Assembly (NCBI RefSeq): GCF_026898115.1
Contig: NZ_CP114036.1
Coordinates: forward strand, 9,356,001 to 9,420,000
Direction of reading: 5' to 3'
Source: Streptomyces sp. S465
GTDB lineage: Bacteria > Actinomycetota > Actinomycetes > Streptomycetales > Streptomycetaceae
Length of the DNA: 64,000 bases
Position 1 is the first letter of the stretch; the number at the start of each line of letters is the position of its first letter. Shown piece after piece: positions 34,301 to 42,800 of this stretch. Position numbers and translations under genes: made by a program. The notes beneath the pieces were generated by a model that did no database searches, was not told the origin of the DNA, and saw nothing but the letters and a program-made list of their open reading frames with translations.

Positions 34301-37300
34301 GCCGCCGGACTCGCCCCCGCCGACCACCCCCTGCTCGGCGCCGTCCTGACCGCGGTCGACGGCGACCGGACCGTGCTGACCGGCCGCCTCTCGCCGCGGT
34401 CGCCCGCCTGGCTCGCCGACCACGCCGTCGGCGGCACCGCGCTCATGCCCGGCACCGCCTACGTCGAAGTGGCCCTTCGGGCCGGGGACGAGGTGGGCTG
34501 CTCCGGTATCGAGGAGCTGACCGTCGAGCGGCCGCTCCTGCTGCCCGAGGGCACGGCGGTCCAGCTCCGGGTCACCGTCGGCGCGCTCGACGCCCACCAC
34601 ACGCGCCCCGTCGACGTGCACGCCCGCCCGGACACCGGCCACGACGAGCCGTGGACCCGGCACGCCACCGGCTCCCTGACCACGGCCGCCCCCAGCCCGC
34701 AGCCGCCCGCCGCCTGGCCCCCGCCCGGCGCGGAACCGGTCGACGTGACCGCCTTCTACGCCGACCGGGAAGCCGACGGCTACGGATACGGGCCCGCCTT
34801 CCGGGGGTTGCGCGCCGCCTGGCGTCTGGGCGACGAGATGTACGCCGAAGTCGCCCTCGACCAGGCCCACCACGCCGACGCCCGCCGTTACGCCGTCCAC
34901 CCCGCCCTGCTGGACGCGGCCCTCCACGCAGAGCTGCTGCGTACCCCGGCCACCGGGGCCGGCATGGTGCGGCTGCCGTTCACGTGGTCCGGCGTCCGCG
35001 TACCGGCGGCCGGGGCCACCACCCTGCGCGTGCGCGTCGCCCCGGCGGGCGGCGACGCGGTGAGCGTGACCGCGACCGACCCCGCGGGCCGCCCGGTGGC
35101 CGCCGTCGACTCGCTGCTGATGCGACCGGTCCCCGCCGCCGACCTGACGGCCGTCACCACGGGCGGCGGCGCCCTGTACGCACTCGACTGGCAGCCGCTG
35201 CCGGCCGGAGCGGCCACCGCGGCCGGAGCCGACCTGCGGATCGTGACACCGGCCGACGACGCGGCCGGGCCCGGCGGCCTGCCGGACGCGGCAGCGTCGG
35301 CCGGGCAGGCGCTCGGTTCGGGTGACCTGCCGGAGGCGACGGACGCGGCACCGGCAGCCGGGCGGGGGGCGGCACACGCCCGTGCCACGGCGGCACGCGG
35401 CCTGACGGCCCTCCATGCCTGGCTCGCCGACGAACACTCCCCGGCCGCGCGCCTGGTCGTGCTCACCCGCGGCGCGGTCGCGGTGCGCGGTCCCGCCGAT
35501 GTCTCCGACCCCGCCGGGGCCGCCCTGTGGGGTCTGGTGCGGTCCGCGCAGGCCGAGCACCCGGACCAGTTCGTGCTGGTGGACGCCGACGCCGCCGCCG
35601 ACGAGGCCGCCGTGCGGCGCGCCGCCGCCCTCGCCGTGGCGGCCGGCGAGAACCAGGCCGCGATCCGTGACGGCGCCATCCTGGTGCCCCGGCTGGTCCG
35701 TACCGCCGGCGCCGACCGGACCGCCGCCGATCCCACCGGCACCCACCTGATCACCGGTGGCCTCGGCAGCCTCGGCGGCGACCTGGCCCGCCACCTCGTC
35801 GCCGCCGGGGCCCGCCACCTGGTGCTCACCGGGCGGCGCGGCGCGGACACCCCCGGCGCCGCCGAACTGGCCGCCGAACTCACGGCCGCGGGCGCCGACG
35901 TCTCCGTACGCGCCTGCGACGTGACCGACCGCGCCGCGCTCGCCGCCGTGATCGCCGACATCCCCGCCACGCATCCGCTGACCGGCGTCTACCACCTGGC
36001 GGGCGCGGCCGACGACGCCCCGCTGGACGCCATGACGCCCGAGCGGCTCGACGCGGTGCTGCGCCCCAAGGCCGATGGGGCGGTCCACCTGGACGAGCTC
36101 ACCCGCGACCTGCCGCTCACCGCCTTCGTGCTGTTCTCCTCGGCCGTCGGCGTGCTCGGCCTCCCGGCCCAGTCCGCGTACGCCGCCGCCAACACCTTCC
36201 TCGACGCGCTCGCCCACCGGCGCCGTGCCCGGGGCGTGCCCGGCGTCTCCCTGGCGTGGGGACTGTGGGAGCGCCCCAGCGGCCTGGGCAGCCTCGCCGA
36301 CGCGGACCTGGCGCGGCTGCGCAGGTCCGGCCTCGCCCCGATGTCCACCGCCGACGGCTTGACCCTGTTCGCCGCCGCGCTCGGCGGGGACCGCACTCTG
36401 GTGGTCCCCGCCCGCCTCGACCTCGCCGCGCTCCGCGACCGGGCGGGGGAGAACGCGCTCGCGCCGCTCCTGCGCGGCCTGGTGCGCGCACCGGCCCGTG
36501 CCCTCGCCACCGAGACGGCCGAGGTGAGTGGGGAGGCGGGCCGGCTGGCCGGGCTCTCCCGGGCAGATCAGGACCGGCACCTGCTGGACCTGGTGCGCGG
36601 CCACGCGGCGACGGCGCTCGGCTACGACGCGGCCGACCGGGACACCATCCACCCGGACCGCGCGTTCCGCGAGTCCGGCTTCGACTCGCTGACTGTGGTC
36701 GAGCTGCGCAACCGGCTGCGGTCCGCGACCGGGCTGCCGCTGCCCGCCACCTTGCTGTTCGACTACCCGACCCCGGCCGCGCTCGCCGCCCACCTGCGCG
36801 AGCGCCTGCTCGGCGACGCGCCGGCCCCGGCGGCCGAGGCGGGCGGGACCACCACGGCTGCCGCCCCCGCCGGCGAGGACCCGATCGCCATCGTCGCCAT
36901 GGCCGGCCGCTTCCCCGGCGATGTGCGCGGCCCGGAGGACCTGTGGCGGCTCGTCGGCGACGGGGCCGACGCGGTCGGTGAGTTCCCCACCGACCGCGGC
37001 TGGGACACCGGGCGCCTCTTCGCCGAGGACCCGGAAGGCACCGGCCGCTCGGCCACCCGCCACGGCGGGTTCCTGTACGACGCCGGGCACTTCGACGCCG
37101 CCCTGTTCGGCATCAGCCCGCGGGAGGCCCTCGCCATGGACCCGCAGCAGCGGCTGCTGCTCGAAGTCGCGTGGGAGACCTGGGAACGCGCCGGCATCCC
37201 GGTCGCCGACATCCGCGAGAGCTCCACCGGCGTGTTCATGGGCGTCGCCTACCACGACTACGCCGCCCGCGCCGAGCGGCTCCCGGACGGGGTCGAGGGC

Positions 37301-39865
37301 TATCTGATGACCGGCTCGGCGGGCAGCGTGGCGTCCGGCCGCATCGCGTACACCTTCGGCCTGCGCGGCCCGGCGATCACCGTGGACACCGCCTGCTCCT
37401 CCTCGCTGGTCGCCCTGCACCTCGCCGTCCAGGCCCTGCGCAACGGCGAGTGCGCCATGGCGCTCGCGGGAGGCGTCAGCGTGATGGCCACCCCGACCAC
37501 CTTCGTGGAGTTCTCGCGTCAGCAGGGTCTGGCGGTCGACGGGCGGTGCAAGTCGTTCGGGGCGGGTGCGGATGGTACGGGCTGGTCCGAGGGCGTGGGC
37601 GTGCTGCTGGTGGAGAAGTTGTCGGATGCGCGTCGGCTCGGGCATCCGGTGGTGGGTGTGGTGCGTGGTTCGGCGCTGAACCAGGACGGTGCCTCCAACG
37701 GGTTGACGGCTCCGTCGGGCCCCGCTCAGGAGCGGGTGATCCGGGCGGCGTGGGCGGACGCGGGAATCAGTGGCGCGGATGTCGACGTGGTGGAGGGGCA
37801 TGGGACCGGTACCCGGCTCGGCGACCCCATCGAGGCGCAGGCGCTGCTGGCCACGTACGGCCGGGACCGCGGCGACCGGGGTCCGCTCTGGCTGGGCTCG
37901 CTGAAGTCCAACATCGGCCACACCCAGGCCGCCGCGGGCGTCGCCGGCGTCATCAAGGTCCTCCAGGCCATGCGGTACGAGCGCATGCCGCGCACCCTGC
38001 ACGCCGAGGAACCGAGCCCGGAGGTCGACTGGGAGGCGGGCGACGTCCGGCTGCTGGTTGAGGCCCGGCCGTGGCCGCGTACCCCGGACCGGGTGCGGCG
38101 GGCGGGGGTGTCGTCGTTCGGGATCAGCGGCACCAACGCGCACGTGATCATCGAAGAGCCGCCGGCCGAGCCGGTGCCCGAGCCCGCCGAGCCCGCCGAA
38201 ACCGGTACGCCCGCCCTGCCGTTCGTCGTGTCCGCCGGGTCCGCCGCCGCCCTGCGCGGCCAGGTGGAGCGGCTGTCCACCCGGCTCGGCGAGGGCACGG
38301 CCGACCCGCTGGACGTGGCGTACTCCCTCGCCGTGTCCCGGTCGCCGCTCGCCTACCGTACGGCGGTCGTCGCACACACCTCCGCGGAGGCCGTCGAGCG
38401 GCTCGCCGGTGCCACGTCCGACCTCGCGTCCGCCGACCGCCGGGTGGCCGTGGTGTTCTCCGGCCAGGGGGCACGGCGGGCGGCGCCCGGCCGGGCGCTG
38501 TCGGCGGCGTTCCCCGTTTTCCGGCGGGTGTTCGCGGACGTGTGCGGGCGCTTCTCGCCGGAGCTGGCCCGGACGCTGTGGTCGGGGGACGGCGCCGAGC
38601 AGGAACGTACGGAGGTGGCGCAGCCGGCGCTGTTCGCCTACCAGGTGGCGCTGTTCCGGCTGGTGGAGTCCTGGGGGGTGCGGCCGTCGGTGGTGGCGGG
38701 GCACTCGGTGGGTGAGATCGCGGCGGCGCATGTGGCCGGGGTGCTGAGCCTGGACGATGCGGTGGCGCTGGTGGGTGAGCGGGCCCGGCTGATGCAGGAG
38801 TTGCCGGCGGGCGGGGTGATGGTGGCGGTGGCGGCGTCGGAGGAGCGGGTGCGCGCGCTGTTGACGGAGGAGGTGGCCGTCGCGGCGGTCAACGGGCCGG
38901 AGTCGGTGGTGGTCTCGGGTGCGGAGGCGGCGGTGGGGGCCGTGGTCGCGGGTCTGGGGGACGTACGGCACCGGCGGCTGCGGGTGTCGCACGCCTTCCA
39001 CTCGCCCCTGATGGACCCGATGCTCGACGCCTTCGCCGCCGCGCTCCGCGAGGTGACACTGCGCGAGCCGCGTATGCCGGTGGTGTCGGGTCTCCTCGGC
39101 CGGCCGGTGGAGCCGGGCGAGCTGTCGGACCCGGGGTACTGGGTGCGGCATGTGCGCGAGCCGGTGCGGTTCGCGGACGCGGTGGCGGCGATGCGCGCCG
39201 ACGGGGTGGACGTGTTCGTGGAGGCCGGGCCGGACGGGACGCTGACTGGGCTGCTCACCGAGGTGCCGGTGGCGGTGCCGCTGATCCGGCGGGACGCCGA
39301 CGAGGCGGCCGGTGCGGTGTCCGCGCTGACCCGGCTGTTCACCGCGGGTGTGCCGGTGGACTGGGAGGGCTTCTTCGCGGACCGCGGCGCGCGCCCGACC
39401 GACCTGCCCACCTACGCCTTCGACCACCAGCACTACTGGATCGCCGACGGCGCCCCGCCGGCGACCGTGGCGGCGGCGCCCACCGCGGCGCCCACGGACC
39501 CCGGGTTCCGCGAACGGCTCGCCGGCCTCCCCGCGGCCGACCGGGGCCCGTACGTCCTCCAAGCGGTGTGCGAGCAGACCGCGGCCGTGCTCGGCCACGC
39601 CGACCCCGACGCCGTCGATCCGGAGCGGCCGTTCCACGAGATGGGCTTCGACTCCCTCACCGCCGTCGAACTGCGCAACCGGATCAACCGGCTCAGCGGC
39701 CTGGCGCTCTCCGCCACGCTGGTCTTCGACCACCCCACCCCGGCCGCGCTCGCCGAACACCTGCATACCGAGCTGCGCCCCGGGCCCGACCCGGCTCCCG
39801 ACGACCCGTCCCTCGACGACCTGTTCGCATACGTCGACAGCGAACTCGGCCCGGAAGCGGAGTGA
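28355..39865 (+). CDS. Modular type I polyketide synthase A: KSQ loading module plus two extension modules
   Basis: A 3836-residue synthase. Loading: KS with active Cys replaced by Gln (VDTGQSSSLV; about 10-430), malonyl-type AT (GHSIGE, HAFH; 555-865), ACP (GVTSIIAVEL; 1002-1075); it should decarboxylate malonyl-ACP to an acetyl starter. Module 1: KS (DTACSAS; 1092-1520), AT with GHSQGE and an odd GASH motif (1622-1915), DH with HAVGGTALMP and HPALLDAALH (1989-2260), KR with GGLGSLG and SAYAAAN (2459-2640), ACP (2742-2815). Module 2: KS (DTACSSS; 2842-3265), malonyl AT (HAFH; 3362-3660), ACP (3735-3805), no ketoreductase, so the keto group stays. There is no N-terminal docking helix; an acidic C-terminal tail probably docks to B. 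The GTG start lacks a clear ribosome site. Confidence 0.95.
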   Translation: MAVDVHDEPRPPEPVAVVGIACRLPGAPDPGAFWQLLREGRGAVAEAPADRWSDAPVRLRRGGFLDRVEDFDADFFGVTPREAAAMDPQQRLALELGWESLENARIVPSRLRGTRLGIFFGAVADDYARLTAGAGPDAVSPHTLAGLGRSLIANRLSYLLGSRGASMTVDTGQSSSLVAVHLACESLRSGQCDLALAGGVQLNLSGAATADVERFGALSPDGECFTFDARANGYVRGEGGAVVVLKPLRRALADGDDIWCVIRGGAVNNDGGGPGLTHPEPDAQREVIEEAYRQAGVDPAAVQYVELHGTGTRAGDPVEAEALGAALGALRPAARPLHVGSVKTNVGHLEAAAGITGLLKVVLALREGELPASRNYRTPNPRIPMDEWRLRVHDRLGPWPSPDAPLIAGVSSFGMGGTNCHLVLAAAPDPTDPPDTTAPAPADTSAAPASGSGPAPADAPAPAGHALPLPYAVSGRDAEALRAQARHLARWVEERPGVPPAALAASLLTTRTAFPARAVVVAGDRATLRTRLDALGRGAEGAGTAVGQATGGDVAVLFSGQGAQRPGMGRELYAAHPAFASAFDEVCAHFDALLDRPLREVLWAGPGSPDADAVHRTEYAQPGLFAIEVALHRFVTGLGVRPALLLGHSIGELAAAHVAGVLTLPDACALVAARGRLMQALPGGGAMAAVEAGEDEVRAALDHDGLTDRVSVAAVNGPRAVVISGDAEAVDGLAERWRAEGRRTRRLRVSHAFHSPRMEGMLDAFRTVAESLSYAPPRLPVVSDLTGDIATAAELCDPAYWVRHVRDSVRFADGVRRLDAAGVTTYLELGPDTVLTAAARSTVPDGRRFLGALRAGRPEPETLVEALAGLHVAGADVDLTALTGRGGHVALPTYAFRRRRHWLPAAPAAGQAAPGGSVPEETAPAAPVPGDCGPAAPVPEAAAPAASVTGQGTPAAPPASAQGPATPAGATSGKTAQTAPASAAAPATSADANRRTARPAEDPLDLVRRHTAAVIGSDAPGEIPADAAFRDIGVTSIIAVELRDRLAAAIGRALPETLVFEYPTPGRLARHLSTGADPADEPPAAAENTDADDDPVVIVGMACRFPGGVRSPEDLWRIVADGVDAIGPFPTDRGWDVDRLYDPDPRRRGSSYVREGGFLAGIAEFDAAFFGISPREAAALDPQQRLLLETSWESLERSGIDPGSLRDSDTGVFVGATFQEYGPRMGEDSDGSDGYLYTGTTPSVASGRIAYVLGLRGPAVTVDTACSASLVALHTAARALRAGECALALAGGVTVMPTAGVFAELSRLGGLSPDGRSKAFSAAADGTGWAEGAGMLVLERLSAARRHGHPVLAVLRGSAINSDGASNGLTAPNGAAQRHVIRAALHTANLTGADVDAVEAHGTGTRLGDPIEANALLETYGQDRPEGRPLWLGSLKSNIGHTQSAAGVAGVIKMTMALRHGVLPRTLHADVPSPSVDWSAGTVRLLTEPVDWAGAEGRPRRAGVSSFGISGTNAHLILEEAPPPADPEPPRAAAGPVAWPLSAKTPAALRAQAAQLLDHLAAHPGTDPADVAFSLAHGRADFPHRAVAVATDHDGFAAALDALATDTPAAGVVHGTAADHGRVAFVFPGHGSQWPGMANALYEQAPAFADKLRECAAVIDPLVGWSLLDTVLGREGAADQEHSDVAQPVLFSVMVSLAALWEAHGVRPAAVVGHSQGELAAACVAGVLTLEDAATVVVRRSRLFAQELPGRGMMAAVELSADGVRRRIAERNAPVDLAVVNGPTAVTVAGEPDEIERFVADCKADGIRARVVVRAGASHCALVEPLREPLRELLDGIPHHPPRIALYSTVTGGPLGAGDLNPGYWFRNAREPVDFQAAVVALLGHGHRAFVECSPHPLLLSALLDTADEIGHQPAAVGTLRRGEGGRERFLRSLAEAHVRGLAVDWDVPLDGTGARRTDLPTYPFQRRHHWLSPATGPSDVAAAGLAPADHPLLGAVLTAVDGDRTVLTGRLSPRSPAWLADHAVGGTALMPGTAYVEVALRAGDEVGCSGIEELTVERPLLLPEGTAVQLRVTVGALDAHHTRPVDVHARPDTGHDEPWTRHATGSLTTAAPSPQPPAAWPPPGAEPVDVTAFYADREADGYGYGPAFRGLRAAWRLGDEMYAEVALDQAHHADARRYAVHPALLDAALHAELLRTPATGAGMVRLPFTWSGVRVPAAGATTLRVRVAPAGGDAVSVTATDPAGRPVAAVDSLLMRPVPAADLTAVTTGGGALYALDWQPLPAGAATAAGADLRIVTPADDAAGPGGLPDAAASAGQALGSGDLPEATDAAPAAGRGAAHARATAARGLTALHAWLADEHSPAARLVVLTRGAVAVRGPADVSDPAGAALWGLVRSAQAEHPDQFVLVDADAAADEAAVRRAAALAVAAGENQAAIRDGAILVPRLVRTAGADRTAADPTGTHLITGGLGSLGGDLARHLVAAGARHLVLTGRRGADTPGAAELAAELTAAGADVSVRACDVTDRAALAAVIADIPATHPLTGVYHLAGAADDAPLDAMTPERLDAVLRPKADGAVHLDELTRDLPLTAFVLFSSAVGVLGLPAQSAYAAANTFLDALAHRRRARGVPGVSLAWGLWERPSGLGSLADADLARLRRSGLAPMSTADGLTLFAAALGGDRTLVVPARLDLAALRDRAGENALAPLLRGLVRAPARALATETAEVSGEAGRLAGLSRADQDRHLLDLVRGHAATALGYDAADRDTIHPDRAFRESGFDSLTVVELRNRLRSATGLPLPATLLFDYPTPAALAAHLRERLLGDAPAPAAEAGGTTTAAAPAGEDPIAIVAMAGRFPGDVRGPEDLWRLVGDGADAVGEFPTDRGWDTGRLFAEDPEGTGRSATRHGGFLYDAGHFDAALFGISPREALAMDPQQRLLLEVAWETWERAGIPVADIRESSTGVFMGVAYHDYAARAERLPDGVEGYLMTGSAGSVASGRIAYTFGLRGPAITVDTACSSSLVALHLAVQALRNGECAMALAGGVSVMATPTTFVEFSRQQGLAVDGRCKSFGAGADGTGWSEGVGVLLVEKLSDARRLGHPVVGVVRGSALNQDGASNGLTAPSGPAQERVIRAAWADAGISGADVDVVEGHGTGTRLGDPIEAQALLATYGRDRGDRGPLWLGSLKSNIGHTQAAAGVAGVIKVLQAMRYERMPRTLHAEEPSPEVDWEAGDVRLLVEARPWPRTPDRVRRAGVSSFGISGTNAHVIIEEPPAEPVPEPAEPAETGTPALPFVVSAGSAAALRGQVERLSTRLGEGTADPLDVAYSLAVSRSPLAYRTAVVAHTSAEAVERLAGATSDLASADRRVAVVFSGQGARRAAPGRALSAAFPVFRRVFADVCGRFSPELARTLWSGDGAEQERTEVAQPALFAYQVALFRLVESWGVRPSVVAGHSVGEIAAAHVAGVLSLDDAVALVGERARLMQELPAGGVMVAVAASEERVRALLTEEVAVAAVNGPESVVVSGAEAAVGAVVAGLGDVRHRRLRVSHAFHSPLMDPMLDAFAAALREVTLREPRMPVVSGLLGRPVEPGELSDPGYWVRHVREPVRFADAVAAMRADGVDVFVEAGPDGTLTGLLTEVPVAVPLIRRDADEAAGAVSALTRLFTAGVPVDWEGFFADRGARPTDLPTYAFDHQHYWIADGAPPATVAAAPTAAPTDPGFRERLAGLPAADRGPYVLQAVCEQTAAVLGHADPDAVDPERPFHEMGFDSLTAVELRNRINRLSGLALSATLVFDHPTPAALAEHLHTELRPGPDPAPDDPSLDDLFAYVDSELGPEAE
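37577..37924 (+). repeat. KS block nearly identical to 40651-40998
   Basis: This 348-base part of the module 2 ketosynthase matches 40651-40998 in synthase B with only three mismatches by eye, including synonymous positions. Flanking KS sequence is much more diverged. Confidence 0.85.
38618..39035 (+). repeat. AT block nearly identical to 41698-42115
   Basis: This 418-base part of the module 2 acyltransferase matches 41698-42115 in synthase B with about four mismatches by eye. The offset (3080) differs from that of the KS block (3074), so these are separate conserved patches. Confidence 0.85.
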
Positions 39866-39870
39866 TCCCG

Positions 39871-42800
39871 ATGCCCACCCCCAACGAGCAGAAGCTCGCC
39901 GCCTACCTCAAGCGGGTCACCGAGGAGCTGCGGCGTACCCGGGACCGCCTCGCCGAACGGGAGTCCGGTGACGACGATCCGATCGCCGTGGTGTCGATGG
40001 CCTGCCGGTACCCGGGCGGTGTCCGCACCCCGGAGGACCTGTGGCGGCTCGTCCGCGACGGGGGCGACGCGATCGGCGACTTCCCCGACGACCGCGGCTG
40101 GGACCTGGCCGACCTCGCCGCCCGCTGCGACACCACGCGCGGTGGATTCCTCGACGGCGCGGGCGACTTCGACGCCGCGCTCTTCGGCATGACGCCCCGC
40201 GAGGCGCTGGCGACCGACCCGCAGCAGCGCCTGCTCCTCGAAGTCGCCTGGGAAGCGGTCGAGCGCGCGGGCATCGACCCGGCCGCACTGCGCGCCACCC
40301 CCACCGGTGTGTTCGCCGGCTTCGCCGGCCAGACCTACACCGACATGGACACCGGCCCGGACGAGCTGCGCGGATACCTGCTCGCCGGCAGCGCGGCCAG
40401 CGTGGCCTCCGGCCGCGTCGCCTACACCCTCGGCCTGCACGGCCCGGCGATCACCGTGGACACCGCCTGCTCCTCCTCGCTGGTCGCCCTGCACCTCGCC
40501 GCTCAGGCCCTGCGCAACGGCGACTGCACGCTCGCGCTCGTCGGCGGCGTCACCGTCATGTCCGCCCCCGGCGCCTGGATCGAGTTCTCGCGCCAGCAGG
40601 GTCTCGCGGTCGACGGTCGGTGCAAGTCGTACGGGGCGGGCGCGGACGGTACGGGCTGGTCCGAGGGCGTGGGCGTGCTGCTGGTGGAGAAGTTGTCGGA
40701 TGCGCGTCGGCTCGGGCATCCGGTGGTGGGTGTGGTGCGTGGTTCGGCGCTGAACCAGGACGGTGCCTCCAATGGGTTGACGGCTCCGTCGGGCCCCGCT
40801 CAGGAGCGGGTGATCCGGGCGGCGTGGGCGGACGCGGGAATCAGCGGCGCGGATGTCGACGTGGTGGAGGGGCATGGGACCGGTACCCGGCTCGGCGACC
40901 CCATCGAGGCGCAGGCGCTGCTGGCCACGTACGGCCGGGACCGCGGCGACCGGGGCCCGCTCTGGCTGGGCTCGCTGAAGTCCAACATCGGCCACACCTC
41001 CGCCGCCGCCGGGGTCGGCGGCGTCATCAAGATGCTGCTCGCCCTGCGGTACGGGGCCGTGCCGCGCACCCTGCACGCCGACGAGCCCACCACCGTCGTG
41101 GACTGGGCGGCCGGCGCCGTGCGGCTCGCCGTACACGAGCAGCCCTGGCCGCACGTGCCCGGCCGGGTGCGGCGGGCGGGGGTGTCGTCGTTCGGGATCA
41201 GCGGCACCAACGCACACGTGATCATCGAGGAGCCGCCCGCCGCCGACGCCGGGCCCGCGCCCGTTGTGGAGACGCCGCACACCGCCGTCCTGCCACTCGC
41301 CGTCACCGCCGCCACCCCCGGCGGGCTGCGCAACCAGCTGCACCGGCTGCGCGACCACCTCACCGCCGTCCCCGACGGCGCCCTGACCGATGTGGCGTAC
41401 TCGCTCGCGACCACCCGCGCCGTCCTGCCGTACCGCGCGGTCGTGTCCGGCCGGTCGACGGCGGACCTGCTGCCCGGCCTGACCGCCGCCGCCGGCGACG
41501 CCCCCGAACCGGCGGCCCGCCGACGGCGGGTAGGTGTGGTGTTCTCGGGCCAGGGGGCACAGTGGGCGGGCATGGGCAGCGGCCTGTCGGCGGCGTTCCC
41601 GCTCTTCGCCCGGGTGTTCGCGGACGTGTGCGGCCGTTTCTCGCCGGAGCTCGCCGAAGCGGTCGCGACGGGGGAGGGGCTGGACCGCACCACGTTCGCG
41701 CAGCCGGCGCTGTTCGCCTACCAGGTGGCGCTGTTCCGGCTGGTGGAGTCCTGGGGGGTGCGGCCGTCGGTGGTGGCGGGGCACTCGGTGGGTGAGATCG
41801 CGGCGGCGCATGTGGCCGGGGTGCTGAGCCTGGACGACGCGGTGGCGCTGGTGGGCGAGCGGGCCCGGCTGATGCAGGAGTTGCCGGCGGGCGGGGTGAT
41901 GGTGGCGGTGGCGGCGTCGGAGGAGCGGGTGCGCGCGCTGTTGACGGAGGAGGTGGCCGTCGCGGCGGTCAACGGGCCGGAGTCGGTGGTGGTCTCGGGT
42001 GCGGAGGCGGCGGTGGAGGCCGTGGTCGCGGGGCTGGGGGACGTACGGCACCGGCGGCTGCGGGTGTCGCACGCCTTCCACTCGCCCCTGATGGACCCGA
42101 TGCTCGACGCCTTCGGCGCGGTGGTGCGCGAGCTGCGCCTCGCCGCACCGGCCGTGCCGCTGGTCTCGGGCGTGACGGGGCGTATGGCGGGCCCGGAGGA
42201 GGTGACGGACCCGGGGTACTGGGTGCGGCATGTGCGCGAGCCGGTGCGGTTCGCGGACGCCGCGGCGGCGATGTCGGCGGCGGGGGTGGACACCTTCGTG
42301 GAGGTGGGCCCGGACGCGGTGCTGACGGGGATGCTGGCCGACCTGCCGGTGCCGGTGGCCGTGGCGCTGGGCCGCCGCGGAGGCGATGAGGCGGCGGTCG
42401 CGGTGACCGGCCTGGGCCGGCTGTTCGCGGCGGGTGTGCCGGTGGACTGGGAGGGCTTCTTCGCGGACCGCGGCGCGCGCCCGGCCGACCTGCCCACCTA
42501 CGCCTTCGACCACCGCCGTTACTGGCAGGCCGCCCGGCGCGGCGCCGACCGCTCCGCGACCGGGCATCCGCTGCTCACCTCGGCCGTCGAGGACCCGGAG
42601 GGCGGGCGCGTCACGCTGACGGGGCGGCTGACCGGCGCCGGCACACCCGCGACGGTCTGGGTCGAGGCGGCTCTGCGCGCCGCCGACGAGGTCGACTGCA
42701 CCACCGTGGAGACCCTCGCCGTCGACGCCGTCCCACCCGCGCGCGGAGGGCTCCAGCTCCAGGTCACGGTAGCGGCGCCGGGCGCCGACGGCCGCCGCGA

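Noticed and set aside
29870..39766. A 3298-codon open frame on the minus strand opposite synthase A (and similar ones at 39433-44352 and 57933-63974)
   Set aside because: These are antisense shadows of polyketide synthase genes caused by GC-rich third positions; they show no domains and only repetitive Gly/Arg/Val-rich sequence.
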